A DNA stretch of 64,000 bases from Lucinisca nassula (Eukaryota > Mollusca > Bivalvia > Lucinida > Lucinidae): contig OY757023.1 in NCBI GenBank assembly GCA_963580285.1, positions 89,243,108 to 89,307,107 on the forward strand. The letters are read 5' to 3'. A program made the translations under genes and the position numbers. The notes beneath the pieces are model-generated. The model was not told where the DNA came from and searched no databases. It saw only the letters and a list, made by a program, of their open reading frames with translations. Positions 53,800-63,836 of the stretch are shown in pieces. Position 1 is the first letter of the stretch. Each line of letters starts with the position of its first letter.

Positions 53800-54024
53800 T
53801 TCTTTGAATGGCGGGGGCGTAAAAATCCTTCAAATTCAGACTTGCTAAAATTCTCCTGAAATTCTTACAAATTTGTTTCATGATCCAGCATAAAGTCAAA
53901 ACAGTGCCGACGGAAAGACAAGCAGTGCAGATGCTGATCAGACTGCTCCTTAGGGAGCAGTCTGATCAGGATCTACACTGTTTGCTTAGGCCTGTCTGTG
54001 CCAATACTTAGGATCATTACGGCA
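53800..54024. mobile_element. T2 MITE next to the TM5 exon donor
   Basis: AAATTCTCCTGAAATTCTTA and TGATCCAGCATAAAGTC, core palindrome with CTGCTCCTTAGGGAGCAG, then CAATACTTAGGATCATTACG. It ends about 30 bp from the splice donor. Confidence 0.83.
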
Positions 54025-54055
54025 TGTTTGTTGCTCAAAATAAATACTTTCTTAC

Positions 54056-54184
54056 CTAAATATCCACAAACTATTGCCACGATATTGGACATAACATCAT
54101 TGCGGTGATCAAGGGTCAGTGCCCGCACTGAACTACTAGAGCCTCCAAATATGCGGCATAACAGAAATAATATGAACTTGGACA
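54056..54184 (-). CDS. CDF transporter exon (TM4 end, TM5 with DxxxD)
   Basis: This 129 bp exon follows a poly-pyrimidine acceptor ending ttttttttcag and ends at TTTAG|GTAAGA. It encodes VSKFILFLLCRIFGG (end of TM4), a serine-rich loop, then LDHRNDVMSNIVAIVCGYLG (TM5). The DHRND segment has the spacing DxxxD. In this family HxxxD in TM5 is common in Zn transporters, while DxxxD is typical of the Mn-CDF group, so a Mn-type substrate is suggested but not proven. The phase-1 boundaries match the exons on either side. A palindromic MITE ends about 30 bp downstream of the donor, so the splice site lies very close to mobile DNA. Confidence 0.9.
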
Positions 54185-54434
54185 CTGAAAAAAAAAAGAA
54201 ACATATAGGCCCAGTCATGAGAAAACCAGTCCTTGGGATTTTTGACCAGGAAAGACATACAAGAGGCTCAATGAACCAAAACTGCTCACCTGAGAAACTT
54301 AAATTTTAACAAACGCACAGACTTGACTACTCAACGTGCTAATGGAATTCTTTAATTAAACCGGATAATTTATGCTACCCACCAAGGTATTACCTTTTTC
54401 AACTGGATGTATCTTATCATAAAGCACAAGAATA

Positions 54435-54678
54435 TACAGGAAAATTCCGCTATTAAGACCACCAAAAATTAAGACTAAATCTGCTTTTTGAAGTATATTT
54501 AGTAGGCTGCAGTCATTCTTTCTTTGTCTTTTCTGCATATCATAAGTGTCCACTGATCAGAGGCTACCATTGTGACTGTTCAAACATGGTCTTAAAGACC
54601 ACTTTGACTGTTCAAAAGTGGTCTTAAAGACCCTTTTGAACAGTCACAAAGGTGGTCTTAAAATAGGAATTTTACTGA
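54435..54678. mobile_element. T1 MITE in a composite repeat unit
   Basis: CAGGAAAATTCCGCTATTAA to GGAATTTTACTG. The host unit reads CAAGAATATATATGG in other copies, so the target was a TA. Confidence 0.85.
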
Positions 54679-55184
54679 ATATGGTTTAGGTGTGGGGATC
54701 TGAATGGTTTCTGAGATAAAAAGCCTTTTATGAAGTGAAGGGAGTGGGCAGTATCCCCTAGGAGCAGATAGTCTGTGTAACGGAATGCGTCTTATCATAA
54801 GGAACAAAAATATATATGGTTTAGTGGTGGGCTTCTGAACAGTTTCTGAGATATTAAGCCTTACATGAACTGGAGGGGGTGGGGAATAGTGTCAGGAGAG
54901 CCCAGGTTGGTGTCAATGGATGTCTTATCATATTGAACAAGAATATATATGGTTTAGGGGTGGGTATCTGAATGATTTCCAACATATACAGTCTTTATGA
55001 AAAGAAGGGGTGGAGCATGACTCTGCATTAGACCCCCTAGACCCCCACCCCACCTCACTCAACCCCACCCACCCCAGGGGTGACCAATTTAGACCCCAGG
55101 GACTTGACTGACAGGATTTATGTAGGAGACCACAAACTAAGTATGTTACCTCTGGGCCTCATGGTTTCAGAGAAGAAGAGACTA

Positions 55185-55409
55185 GTACTGGTAAACAGCT
55201 TAGAGGATCTAAGCCTGCCCAGGCAAAGCGGTGCGAGTCGGCCCGTCCATGCTTGTAAACCCTGTTGGTTTCATTGGGCGGAAGGGCTTCAGATGTCATT
55301 TCATCTCAATGTCAGGTAAAAGTCCCACAAAATTGGAAGCAACGTCTCCAAAATGACCTTTACAGTGTTGACAGGGATGTTAAACCTCAAATCAAACAAA
55401 CAAAATGTA
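55185..55409 (+). mobile_element. SINE-E, 5' truncated
   Basis: It starts at ACTAGTACTGGTAAACAGC and runs to the CAAACAAACAAA tail, inside a 180 bp tandem-repeat region. Confidence 0.82.
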
Positions 55410-55884
55410 GCCCTATATAATCAAATGACCCTCCTGTGTTGTGGTCAGTTATGATCCCAGGGTTTGATTGGCAGGGTTTATGTAGGGGACCAATAAACAG
55501 TGCTACATGCTAAACATGTTAGCTATGGGCTTCATGATTTCTGAGAAGACGTTTGAAGGTTCTTTAGCTAAATAGCTCTATATAAACAAATGACCCCTTG
55601 GGGTGTGGTCAGTTTGGACCCCAGGGGCTTCATTGGCAGGAATTATGTAGGAGACCACATGGTAAATATGTAAGCCATGGGCCTCATGGTTTCAGAGAAG
55701 AAGAGTTTTAAGGGTTTTTTTTATCCCTTTATAAGTCTATGGGAGCTAATGAGCCCAAAGGATGTGGTTAATTTGGATCCTAGGGGCATGGTTGACAGGA
55801 GTAATGCAGGAAACTACTGAACATAGCTACATATTACATATCTTACCTCTTGGCCTCAGAGGAGAAAGTTTTGAAGGACCTTTA

Positions 55885-56268
55885 GTTACAGAAAAAGCTG
55901 CCACGATTAATCGTATAATCAATTGATAAATTCCACAAAAATGATTATCATTTCTGATTTGCTTTATATCGATTACTTGATAGGTACAATTTACTACCCA
56001 AAGTTATGCCTAAAATAGCTGGATGAGTGGCAAACAGTGCAGACCCTGATGAGACGCTGCATTATGCGGCATCTCATCTGGGTCTACACTGTTTGCTCAG
56101 GCCTGTCTGTTCAAATATATATATGGTAAAGTGCATGCTCAGACAGAAAGCCAGACAGGTAAAACAATGACAAAAATCTTAGCGATTACTAATCGATTAT
56201 CGATCGCAATGACAGGACTGATAATCGATTAACTTTTCAGCTCCGATTAGCCAGCCCTAGTTACAGAG
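55885..56268. mobile_element. ATTAATCG element, uninterrupted copy
   Basis: It has the same layout as the copy at 16222 but no SINE: CCACGATTAATCGTATAATC to CAGCTCCGATTAGCCAGCCC. It lies in a unit of the surrounding tandem repeat (AGTTACAG on both sides). Confidence 0.84.
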
Positions 56269-56738
56269 TGCTATGTATTCAACAAATGACCCCTGGGATG
56301 TGGCCGGTTCTGACCCCAGTGTCGTGATTGACAGGATTTATGTAGTGGATTACTAAACATTACTACGGTACTAACTATGTAAGTCGTGGGACTCATCATT
56401 TCAAAGCAGAAAATGTTTAAAGTTCTTCCCGTTAAAAGTCTATGTGAGCTAATGAACCCGGGGTGTGGCCAGTTTGGACCCTAAGAGTATGGTTGACAGA
56501 ATTATGTCGGGGACCACTTCACAGTGACATTGCTTCATACCATAAATGGTCATTTTTCTATATAATCTATACATTTTTGTTTGGATATAACATGGTTGTT
56601 TAACACGGTTTCTGCTTTGGACCCCATTAAAAATGTAATAAATAGGCTGTGGTGTATTTTTCCTCAACTCAAGTGAGTCACACATCTTTGAGCATGGGCA
56701 CACAGTGACAACTGTTTGTATGTTTGTTTTGAATTTAA

Positions 56739-56993
56739 CCCCTTTTGTACCAAATGGAATCTTCCTCCTTATATAAAGCAGGAGTCCATTACAAAATTTA
56801 GGGGTGTCAGGTTGTGTTTTCTTCAAAATCTATTTTGAAACTGGCTGAACGTTTTGCAAACAGTGTAGGCCCTGATCAGACTCCGCAGAACGCGGCAGTG
56901 TAGGCCCTGATCAGACGCCGCGTTCTGCGGAGTCTGATCTGGGCCTGCACTGTTTGACAAGTACCCCTTTAGAGGTTTCTGGTACTAATTGGG
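56739..56993. mobile_element. P2 MITE inside SINE-C
   Basis: TTAA at 56735-56738 and 56994-56997. The ends are CCCCTTTTGTACC and GGTACTAATTGGG, and the central part (CAGTGTAGGCCCTGATCAGA) is partly duplicated. The host SINE reads through one TTAA when it is removed. Confidence 0.88.
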
Positions 56994-57197
56994 TTAATGG
57001 CCCAGTCAACACCACATATGTCAAATCAAACCAGTCTATTTACCCAACAGCACTTTTCCTAGACAGGATTATACATATATATAAGCACCTAGCCAGTACA
57101 GCGAAATTCCACTATTAAGACCACCTAAAATTACCGTAAAACTGAAAAAATTTGGGCACCTCGTGGACTTGCTGTAATCTCCTAAAATTTTAACAAA

Positions 57198-58131
57198 GGA
57201 CTTCGGAAACTATTGGGGGTTTTATGCCTCAATTTTAAAAGCTTCTGCAAGCGTCTGTAGTGTGTATATATGGAATTGACCTAATGTATACTAAAAACTG
57301 ACGTATGTCGAACATCATGGCATTTACCAAATGTAGAAGGATGGCACACTAGTAGAAAAATTCCACATTGAAGTGGGCGGGGGTGATAATTTTTGAAAAA
57401 AATATAAGGTAAAAAAATGACAATTCCATGTTTCATTTTCAAGTTGATATCAAGTTAGGGCTATTACAACTCAAAATTTTAACATATAGTGCTATGCACA
57501 CATAAAACGCAGGTGCACTACTTCAATGCATTTTACACCAGGAGGTACAGTGCTCATCACAAATGGACACACCTGTACATAAATAATAATATTAGATATA
57601 CACCTGTTATTTATAGAAGACAGGTAGCCTGCTCATTCAGGTATAACATACCTGTATTCTGTATGTACACTATATATGCTCAGCCAGGCGTAACTATGTC
57701 CTTAGTTTAAAAATAAACCCTACTGTATAATGATACAGTATAGTTCCAAATCCTGTGAAGTTTTTCAATGATAGCGCTAAGCATGCATGTTGGTTTTTAG
57801 GATTTTTCACAGCCTTCCCCCCCTTGCCCAAACACGACAGTTGGTCAGAGGATGTATAAGTTAAAAATACAAATGTATGCCAAATTGTTTTATTGGGCAA
57901 GGGGGGGAACATATACTTATTTAAAAGTTTCTGTTTCCTATGCAACTTTATAGAAACTTGACTCAATTAAGCCAAAAATCGACAAAATTAATATTTGAGC
58001 TGTAGACCAAAATGCATATCATAATAGAACAAAGTGTTACCTTTAAGTTGCCTCTGTGATGAGTTCGTTTGGTTAAATTTGAGAATTTTATAATTTCCGG
58101 GGCAAATGTCTTAACAAAGTTTCCGAAGTCC
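57198..58131. mobile_element. Unrecognised 934 bp element with 14 bp inverted ends
   Basis: GGACTTCGGAAACT at the left has its exact inverse AGTTTCCGAAGTCC at the right, and the element interrupts a T2 MITE. Inside, a second inverted pair GGGCAAGGGGGGG / CCCCCCTTGCCC lies at about 57806-57907. No transposase is visible; it may be a non-autonomous DNA transposon of an unfamiliar type. Confidence 0.72.
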
Positions 58132-58139
58132 TTTATTTC

Positions 58140-58283
58140 ATGATCCAACAGCCTTGTAAACCAGGGATCGTAGGATCAATCCCAGGCTTTGCCAGACTTT
58201 CGGATGAGTCTTTAAACCGAGGTCCCGTCTCCATACGACCTTAGCTGTTGGTGGGACGTAAAACTCAAACACTCACTCACGAT
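58140..58283 (+). mobile_element. SINE-B copy nested in a MITE
   Basis: It reads AACAGCCTTGTAAACCAGGG (head), then GGATCAATCCC (B box) and the body AGACTTTCGGATGAGTCTTT. The host sequence GATCCAACA occurs on both sides, probably the target duplication. Confidence 0.75.
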
Positions 58284-58889
58284 CCAACAAGGATGGCAAA
58301 CAGTGTAGACCCTTATATTCAGCAGAAGTCTGATCTGGGTCTGCACAGTTCGCTAAGACCTGTTTGTCCTAATGCTTAGGATCATAATGGTAAGACGAAT
58401 TCTCCTTTAAAAAACATATTTTATAGGTTTCAGTCATTCTTTCTGTGTGTTTCCTGCACACAGAGTTTTCTAGAAAGAGACCACCTTTGGGACTGTTCAA
58501 AAGTGGTCTTAAAGACCACTTTTGAACAGTCCCAAAGGTGGTCTTGTTTTAGGAGTTTTACTATACTTGCACATTCTTTCAACGAAAAACTGACAACTGC
58601 CCTTCTTGAATATGACTACAGAAAATATTTTATGATCTGACCCCAGGAAAGAATGTTTCCGACCCCACAGGTATCAAACCCTCAACCTCCAGACCACCAG
58701 TCAGTCAGAGGTGCATCCAACTAAGCGCACAGAGGGGACAAGAATCAGCCAGCATTATGTAGTGCACAGCAAAGCCTGTGATCAAACCGTGCAGATGCAA
58801 AGCCTGATCTTAGCCTACATATGTGGTGCATTGCGCGGACATATCTAGGGACACCTTTTTAATAGCAAAAGATAAGGTGCGTTTTTTTT

Positions 58890-59465
58890 TATTATGGAAG
58901 GATAGTTTTCCTTATTTCTGCATATAAAGCTATGTTGTGGGTATTCATTAGAACTGTCTCGTTGAGACAGCTCTATTCTTGCACACCAGACAAGGAAATC
59001 CGTGATTTTACCCTGGGATAGAAATTTATGTTCTGACCCTGGTGTTCCGACCCAATGTCGAATATTCCCGCGTGTTTGATAAATGTACTGGTTGAATACG
59101 ACCTCGTATGTGCCGTCGTTAAGGTTGACGTAATGCATGTTATGTGACGTCACTAAACATTCCTGTAGTGTCATCACAATATGGCGGACGTTGGTAGCCG
59201 AAGTGACTGCAGCATTAAAAATCCGCACTAAAAAGAGAAGGTATGCAAGAAAAAGAATCCTATATGGGTGTGAGGGGTGGATAGAAAAATCCGTCCCTCG
59301 GGATCACTTTCGGCATCACTCGGCAAGACCCTCGGTAGGGATTTGTCCATCCACCCCTCACACCCATATTAGATTCTTATAATGAATACCCACAACATAG
59401 GTTTTTATGGAGAACTGAAAAAAACTATCCGTCAGTTATCACAAAATACCAGCCTTATCTGTTGC
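58890..59465. repeat. H2 hairpin repeat split by family K
   Basis: The left arm AGCTATGTTGTGGGTATTCA (58928) and right arm at 59381 belong together; outer end ACAAAATACCAGCCTTATCT. Confidence 0.78.
58972..59380. mobile_element. Family K element, copy 2, inside an H2 repeat
   Basis: It has the same order as at 11760 (TTCTTGCACACCAGACAAGG to CACCCATATTAGATTCTTAT). The H2 hairpin is cut after GAGACAGCTCT and resumes at AATGAATACCCACAACATAG. Confidence 0.8.
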
Positions 59466-59692
59466 TGGTAAACTGCTTAGAGGATCATAGCCTGCCCAGG
59501 CAAAGCGATGCGAGATGGACTGTCCATGCTAATAAACCTACTGGTTTCAGTGGTGGACAGGGCTTGAGATGTCATTTCATCTCAATGCCGAGTAACAGTC
59601 CCACAAAATTGGAAGCAACCTCTCCAAACTGACCTATACAGTGTTGATAGGGACATTAAATCTCAAATCAAAGAAAGAAACAAACAAACAGT
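59466..59692 (+). mobile_element. SINE-E, 5' truncated
   Basis: It runs from CTGGTAAACTGCTTAGAGGA to a tail of CAAA/GAAA repeats and lies directly beside a broken hairpin repeat. Confidence 0.8.
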
Positions 59693-59797
59693 GGGCAGAG
59701 ATAAAATTAAATAAACTGCAAAATGCCCCATGAAGAATTGTAGTGGCAACCAGTCTATATCACATCCTGAACAGTGTAAGAAAATGTTTTGCAATTT

Positions 59798-60009
59798 TTA
59801 ACCCTTATCCTGCTGAATACTCAATTTGGCCACACCCATTTCTCTTTTTGAACCTATCAGATTACTTGATGTAATTTATCCTTACAAATTAATAAACTGA
59901 ACGTCAAACAGTGTAGATCCTGATCAGATGGCTTCTTCAGAAGCCATCTGATCTAGATCTGCACTTTTTGCAAAGATAGGGGTTGTCGTGAACAGCAGGA
60001 TAGGGTTAA
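59798..60009. mobile_element. TTAA MITE P1
   Basis: TTAACCCTTATCCTGCTGAA to CAGCAGGATAGGGTTAA with the full palindromic centre. Confidence 0.87.
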
Positions 60010-60329
60010 AGGGTTAATGTTTTCACTTTATTCTCAGATATTATTTCCATGTACAAATGTACTATATACAGAATAAGCTGAAAATACATTTGTAGGTACA
60101 GAGAAACTTTGTGATACAAATATCAAGATACATATCTTATCATGAAGCAACCGTATCAGTAGAGCCCTATCTACAATACCTATACTCTGCAAGGGCTATG
60201 ATTAAATCTAAAACTAGAAAAAAGGCGGCTGACAATTATTCCTACACAATATAAATTGAATATTCAATAAATGAATTTGTGTACCGTATTAGGGGCCAAG
60301 AGATGTCACATAGCTTATGACTGTCATGT

Positions 60330-62012
60330 GGATAACTGGCAGCCATTTTGTTCATTGGCGCAGCACCGTTTTAGCTCTTTTGGGAGTGTCACCTCAGCAA
60401 CATTCCTATGAAGTTTGAATGAAATTGGCTCACGGGTATAGAAAGAGTTGTTGTTTAAAGATTTTTTTCTATTTTCAGCTCTGGTTGCCATCTTGTTCAT
60501 TGGATTCGACCAATTTTAGCTATTTTGGAAGGGAGCCATCTAGGCAACATTCCTTTGAAGTTTGAATCAAACTGACCAAAGGATTTAGGAGAAGTTTGCA
60601 TTTAAAGCAAATTGCTGACGTTTTTCTATTTTCAGATCTGACTGCCACTTTTCTCATCGGAGAGGAAAAGTTTTATCTATTTTGGTAGAGGGTCACCTAA
60701 GCAGCATTACTATGAAGTTTGAAAAAAAATTGGCCAAGGGTATGGGAGGAGTGTAGTTATCTCAAGATTTTTCAATTTTTAGCTCTGGTGGCCATCTTGT
60801 CCATTGCAGCGAAACAACTTCAGCTATTTTGATAGACAGCCACCTAGGTAATATTCTCATGAAGTTTAAGCGAAATCGGCCTAAGGGTTTAAGAAGAGTT
60901 CATTGGAGCGGAACAATTTTAGCTATTTTAGTAGAGAGCCATCTAGGCAACATTCTTGCGAAGTTTAGGCAAAACTGCCCCAACAGCAAATTGTGGACAT
61001 TTTTCTATTTTTTGCTCTGGCGACAAACTTGTTCATCAGAGTGCAATGGTTTTAGCTATTTTGATAAGGGTCACCTAAGCAACATTCCTATTGAGTTTAA
61101 ATGCAATCGGCACATGGGTATGGGAGGGTTAGTCATTTAAAGATTTTTCTATTTTTAGCTCTTGTGGCTATCTTCCTAATCTGAGCAGGATGACTTTAGC
61201 TATTTTGGTAGAGGGTCACCTAAGCAACATTCCTATAAAGTTTGAATGAAATTGGCCAAGGGGTATGGTAGCAGTGGTTTAAAGTTTTTTTTTTTATTTT
61301 TAGCCCTGGTGGCCATCTTACTCATCGGAGCGGAATGATTTTAGCTATTTTAGTAGAGAGCCACCTAGGCAACATTCCTGTGAAATTTAAGAGAGAAATT
61401 GGCCCAAAAGTTTTAGGAGTTAACATTTCAAGCAAATAGTGGACATTTTCTATTTTTAGCTCTGGTGGCCATCTTGTTCATAGGAGCAGAATAATTTTAG
61501 CTATTTTGGTAGATGGTTACCCAAGAAATATTCCTATGAAGTTTGAAAGAAATTGGCCCCGGGGTATGGGAGGACAAGTCGTTTGAAGATTTAGTTCTGG
61601 CAGCCATCTTGTTAATCAGAGCGGAACGATTTTAGCAATTTTGGTAGAGAGCCATCTAAGCAACACTCCTATGAAGTTTGTTTGTTTGTATTGGGGTTTA
61701 ACGGCCCAGTCAACACTATTTAGGTCATTTTTGAGCCAGTCAGTTTACCTATCCACATTTTTCCTCGGCAGGCTTATACGTAAGCGGATAACCAGTACAG
61801 TGCACATTCTTTCGCCAGAAACTGACAACTGCCCTTCTTGGATCAGCGGAAGGGAGAGTATGACCGTAGAAAAGATTTCATAATCAATCTCCACGAAAGA
61901 ATGTTGCTGACCCCGGCAGGTATCGAACCTGCGACCTCCTGATCAACAGTCAGACGCGCATCCGACTGAGCTACCGTGGCCGGCCCTATGAAGTTTGTGC
62001 TCATGGTAAGCT
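60330..62012 (+). mobile_element. Composite element R2, second copy
   Basis: About ten units with TTTTAGCTCTGGTGGCCATC and ATTCCTATGAAGTTTGAATG. The last unit is split by SINE-C (61681-61984), after which CCTATGAAGTTTGTGCTCAT and GGTAAGCTAATAA close the element. The start is not clear. Confidence 0.74.
61681..61984 (-). mobile_element. SINE-C, complete, with 13 bp target duplication
   Basis: The direct repeat CCTATGAAGTTTG (61668-61680 and 61985-61997) brackets a full minus-strand copy with head GTAGCTCAGTCGGATGCGCG and B box GGTTCGATACC. It splits a unit of the 145 bp tandem repeat of the composite element around it. Confidence 0.92.
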
Positions 62013-62051
62013 AATAATGCACATGCTCCAATAAGCACACACCAATAACAG

Positions 62052-62242
62052 TAATGATTCTAAGTATTGGGACAGATAGGCCAAAGCAAATAGTGCAGAC
62101 ATAGTCTCATCAGGTCTACACTGTTTGCCATTTCATCTTCACCTCATGGACTCTTTGCTGGATCATCAACCAAAGATCAAAATTTTAGGAGAATTACAGC
62201 AAGTCCTTAATGAGTCCGAATTTTTAGGTTTTAATGGTACTT
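62052..62242. mobile_element. T2 MITE
   Basis: ACAGTAATGATTCTAAGTAT to CCGAATTTTTAGGTTTTAAT; the core palindrome is shortened. Confidence 0.78.
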
Positions 62243-62440
62243 TTTCAAGTAGTATAGCTGACACCAATACAGAGTGCAAAATTTTGCAGCCTGCTTTATA
62301 CAGGTTTAATAGTGTTGAAAGGGGCAAAAAACCTCAACTCAAACAAACAAATTTACTGCCCAGTGATCTACTGATATTTACAATCCAGTGATATTTACTG
62401 CTCAGTGATCTAGTAATATTTATTGTCCTTTGATCCACTG

Positions 62441-62740
62441 CGGCCCCCACCCATCGAGGCTTGAAGAAATAGATGGGCTGCATGATGCTTCCACGCAGAG
62501 CTGAAACCGACCTGCACACAAGTACTGGTAAACGGCTTAGAAGATCTAAGCCTGCCCAGGCAAAACAGTGCGAGTCGGCCCATCCAATCTAATAAACCCT
62601 ATTGGTTTCATTGGGCAGCAGGGCTTGAGATGTCATTTCATCTCAATGTCGGGTAAAAGTCCCACAAAATTGGAAGCAACGTCTTCAAAATGACCATTAG
62701 TGTTGACCGGGAAGTTAAACCTCAAATCAAACAAAACAAA
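62441..62740 (+). mobile_element. SINE-E, full length, 15 bp target duplication
   Basis: TCCTTTGATCCACTG at 62426-62440 and 62741-62755 flanks a complete copy with a CAAAACAAA tail. Confidence 0.93.
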
Positions 62741-62755
62741 TCCTTTGATCCACTG

Positions 62756-63165
62756 ATACTTATTGTGCAGTGATCATAACTGAAGGTTACAGAATAAGTA
62801 TTTCCTGAAAAACTACAAGGCAGACTAATGATAAAAGTCAAAGAAATTTGGCTGTAAGGACCGCAATACCTGTACAGATTACAAAAGGAAGATAACATGG
62901 ATCCCATTGTTTGGTCCTGCATTATGAAGAAGAATGAAGTAAAGTCTAAAGCCCCTCCCCACCTTCCCCTGTTCTGTGTAAATGCAAAGGCCATGGTTGC
63001 AACTGACTTGTTGATTATAAGAATCTTACACTGGTGCAAAAGGTGGATTGAAACTGTCCTATGGGTCATTGTCCCGGATCCCAACGCTTGTTGGTTGAGC
63101 ATGAAAAAATGTTTATAACATCTGGGCTAGGGCTGCTTTAGGTGTACATACCTGTGATAATTTTT
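62756..63165. other. Unassigned intron sequence
   Basis: Open frames on both strands (62722-63102 minus, 62897-63118 plus) show no family motif and lie inside a transporter intron. Confidence 0.5.
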
Positions 63166-63169
63166 TAAC

Positions 63170-63350
63170 TGTATGAGGGAGATTTGTTGTTGTGATGAGG
63201 GAGATGTAAAGATATATAGGGAAATTCTCAGTTCAAATGAGGGAGACTCCAAAATTTTACAAAATTTAGCACAAATTTGGCAAAAAATAGCACCAAAATG
63301 AGGGAGTCTCCCTGCTGATGAGGGAGATATCACAAGTATGGGTGTAACAG
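63170..63350. repeat. GATGAGGGAGA motif repeats
   Basis: ATGAGGGAGA occurs five times within 180 bp, just inside the intron that follows the 63396-63566 exon. It may be part of an interspersed repeat. Confidence 0.6.
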
Positions 63351-63395
63351 CTTGTTCAACTGTAAGTTGGGTAAAACTTCCTTGACGCAACTCAC

Positions 63396-63566
63396 CTACT
63401 GTCCCACTAGCAATGAGAATTGTGGGTAACTCAACCGTAGGTATCGAACCCTCACTTGACGTAAACTGAACAATCTTCTGTATAGAAGTTATGATGAGCT
63501 GAAACGAGGCTAGTGACATCACCACCGACAGTACGACGATAGCTGTTGGTTCTAACCTTGACCTTC
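63396..63566 (-). CDS. CDF transporter exon (TM3 to start of TM4)
   Basis: This 171 bp exon follows the acceptor tctttttttgtcacag and ends at the strong donor GTAG|GTGAGT. It encodes 57 residues beginning GRSRLEPTAIVVLS, the conserved G-x-x-R-x-E/Q-P entry to TM3 of CDF proteins. The helix TAIVVLSVVMSLASFQLI is followed by a short loop and by VELPTILIASGTV, the start of TM4. Both boundaries are phase 1, so skipping the exon would keep the frame. The open frame runs on past the donor, but that translation no longer resembles the family, which supports the splice site. The upstream exon lies outside the window. Family assignment is strong; the transported metal is not decided by this exon. Confidence 0.88.
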
Positions 63567-63601
63567 CTGTGACAAAAAAAGAAGGCGATCTTACACGAGT
63601 G

Positions 63602-63836
63602 GTCTGGCCTCCAACCATCAAGGCTTTAAGAAATAGAGGGGCTGTATGTTGTTTCCACGCAGAGCTGAAACCGACCCGCACAGGAGTACTGGTAAACCGC
63701 TTAGAGGATCTAAGCCTGCCCAGGCAAAGGCAAAGTGGTGCGAGTCGGTCCGTGCACGCTTATAAACCCTATTGGTTTCATTGGGCGGCTGGTTTCATTG
63801 GGCGGCTGGGCTTGAGATGTCATTTCATCTCATCTA
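63602..63836 (+). mobile_element. SINE-E, 3' truncated
   Basis: It starts near CCAACCATCAAGGCTTTAAG and stops after TCATTTCATCTCATC. A short internal duplication (GGTTTCATTGGGCGGCTGG) is visible near 63775-63810. It lies in the intron just upstream of the 63396-63566 exon. Confidence 0.82.

Larger units (their letters stand above)
54258..56540 (+). mobile_element. Composite repeat (R1-type units, then 180 bp R3 units)
   Basis: The start ACAAGAGGCTCAATGAACC and CTGCTCACCTGAG is of the R1/R2 kind. R1 units reach about 55075. From there units with GGGGTGTGGTCAGTTTGGAC and GACAGGATTTATGTAGG follow. Insertions: a T1 MITE, a SINE-E and an ATTAATCG element. Confidence 0.68.
57134..58390. mobile_element. 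T2 MITE split by two insertions
   Basis: TA at 57132-57133 and 58391-58392. The left part runs from CCGTAAAACTG to TTTTAACAAA and the right part from GATCCAACAAGG to TTAGGATCATAATGG. A 934 bp element and a SINE-B lie between. Confidence 0.82.
57099..58563. mobile_element. T1 MITE split by a T2 MITE
   Basis: The left end CAGCGAAATTCCACTATTAA and the right part, with AAGACCACTTTTGAACAGTC and GGAGTTTTACTA, are separated by 1.26 kb of inserted sequence. TA stands at 57097-57098 and 58564-58565. Confidence 0.85.
56714..58738 (-). mobile_element. SINE-C split by nested insertions
   Basis: The 3' tail side is at 56714-57096 (TGGCCCAGTCAACACCACAT and on) and the head side at 58566-58738 (TGCACATTCTTTCAACG to CATCCAACTAAGCGC). 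Everything between 57099 and 58563, and between 56739 and 56993, is later insertion. Confidence 0.85.
39878..63566 (-). other. Host gene span: CDF / metal tolerance protein-like transporter, 3' part
   Basis: Four minus-strand exons (63396-63566, 54056-54184, 49078-49191, 39878-40182) together form the C-terminal part of a cation diffusion facilitator. Every junction is phase 1 and reads through without a stop: the split codons give V (GTA G|TG), G (G|GG) and E (G|AG). The introns are about 9.2, 4.9 and 8.9 kb and consist largely of transposable elements. TM1, TM2 and the start codon are absent and should lie beyond the right end of the window. Transporters of this family export or sequester divalent metals (Zn, Mn) by proton exchange in the plasma or vesicle membrane. 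The gene model is my inference from splice motifs and protein similarity; no transcript was available. Confidence 0.88.

Noticed and set aside
63127..63395. Extension of the transporter frame past the donor at 63396
   Set aside because: The translation after the donor has no family similarity, falls in a repeat with ATGAGGGAGA motifs, and the donor GTAG|GTGAGT with the next exon restores the family sequence.
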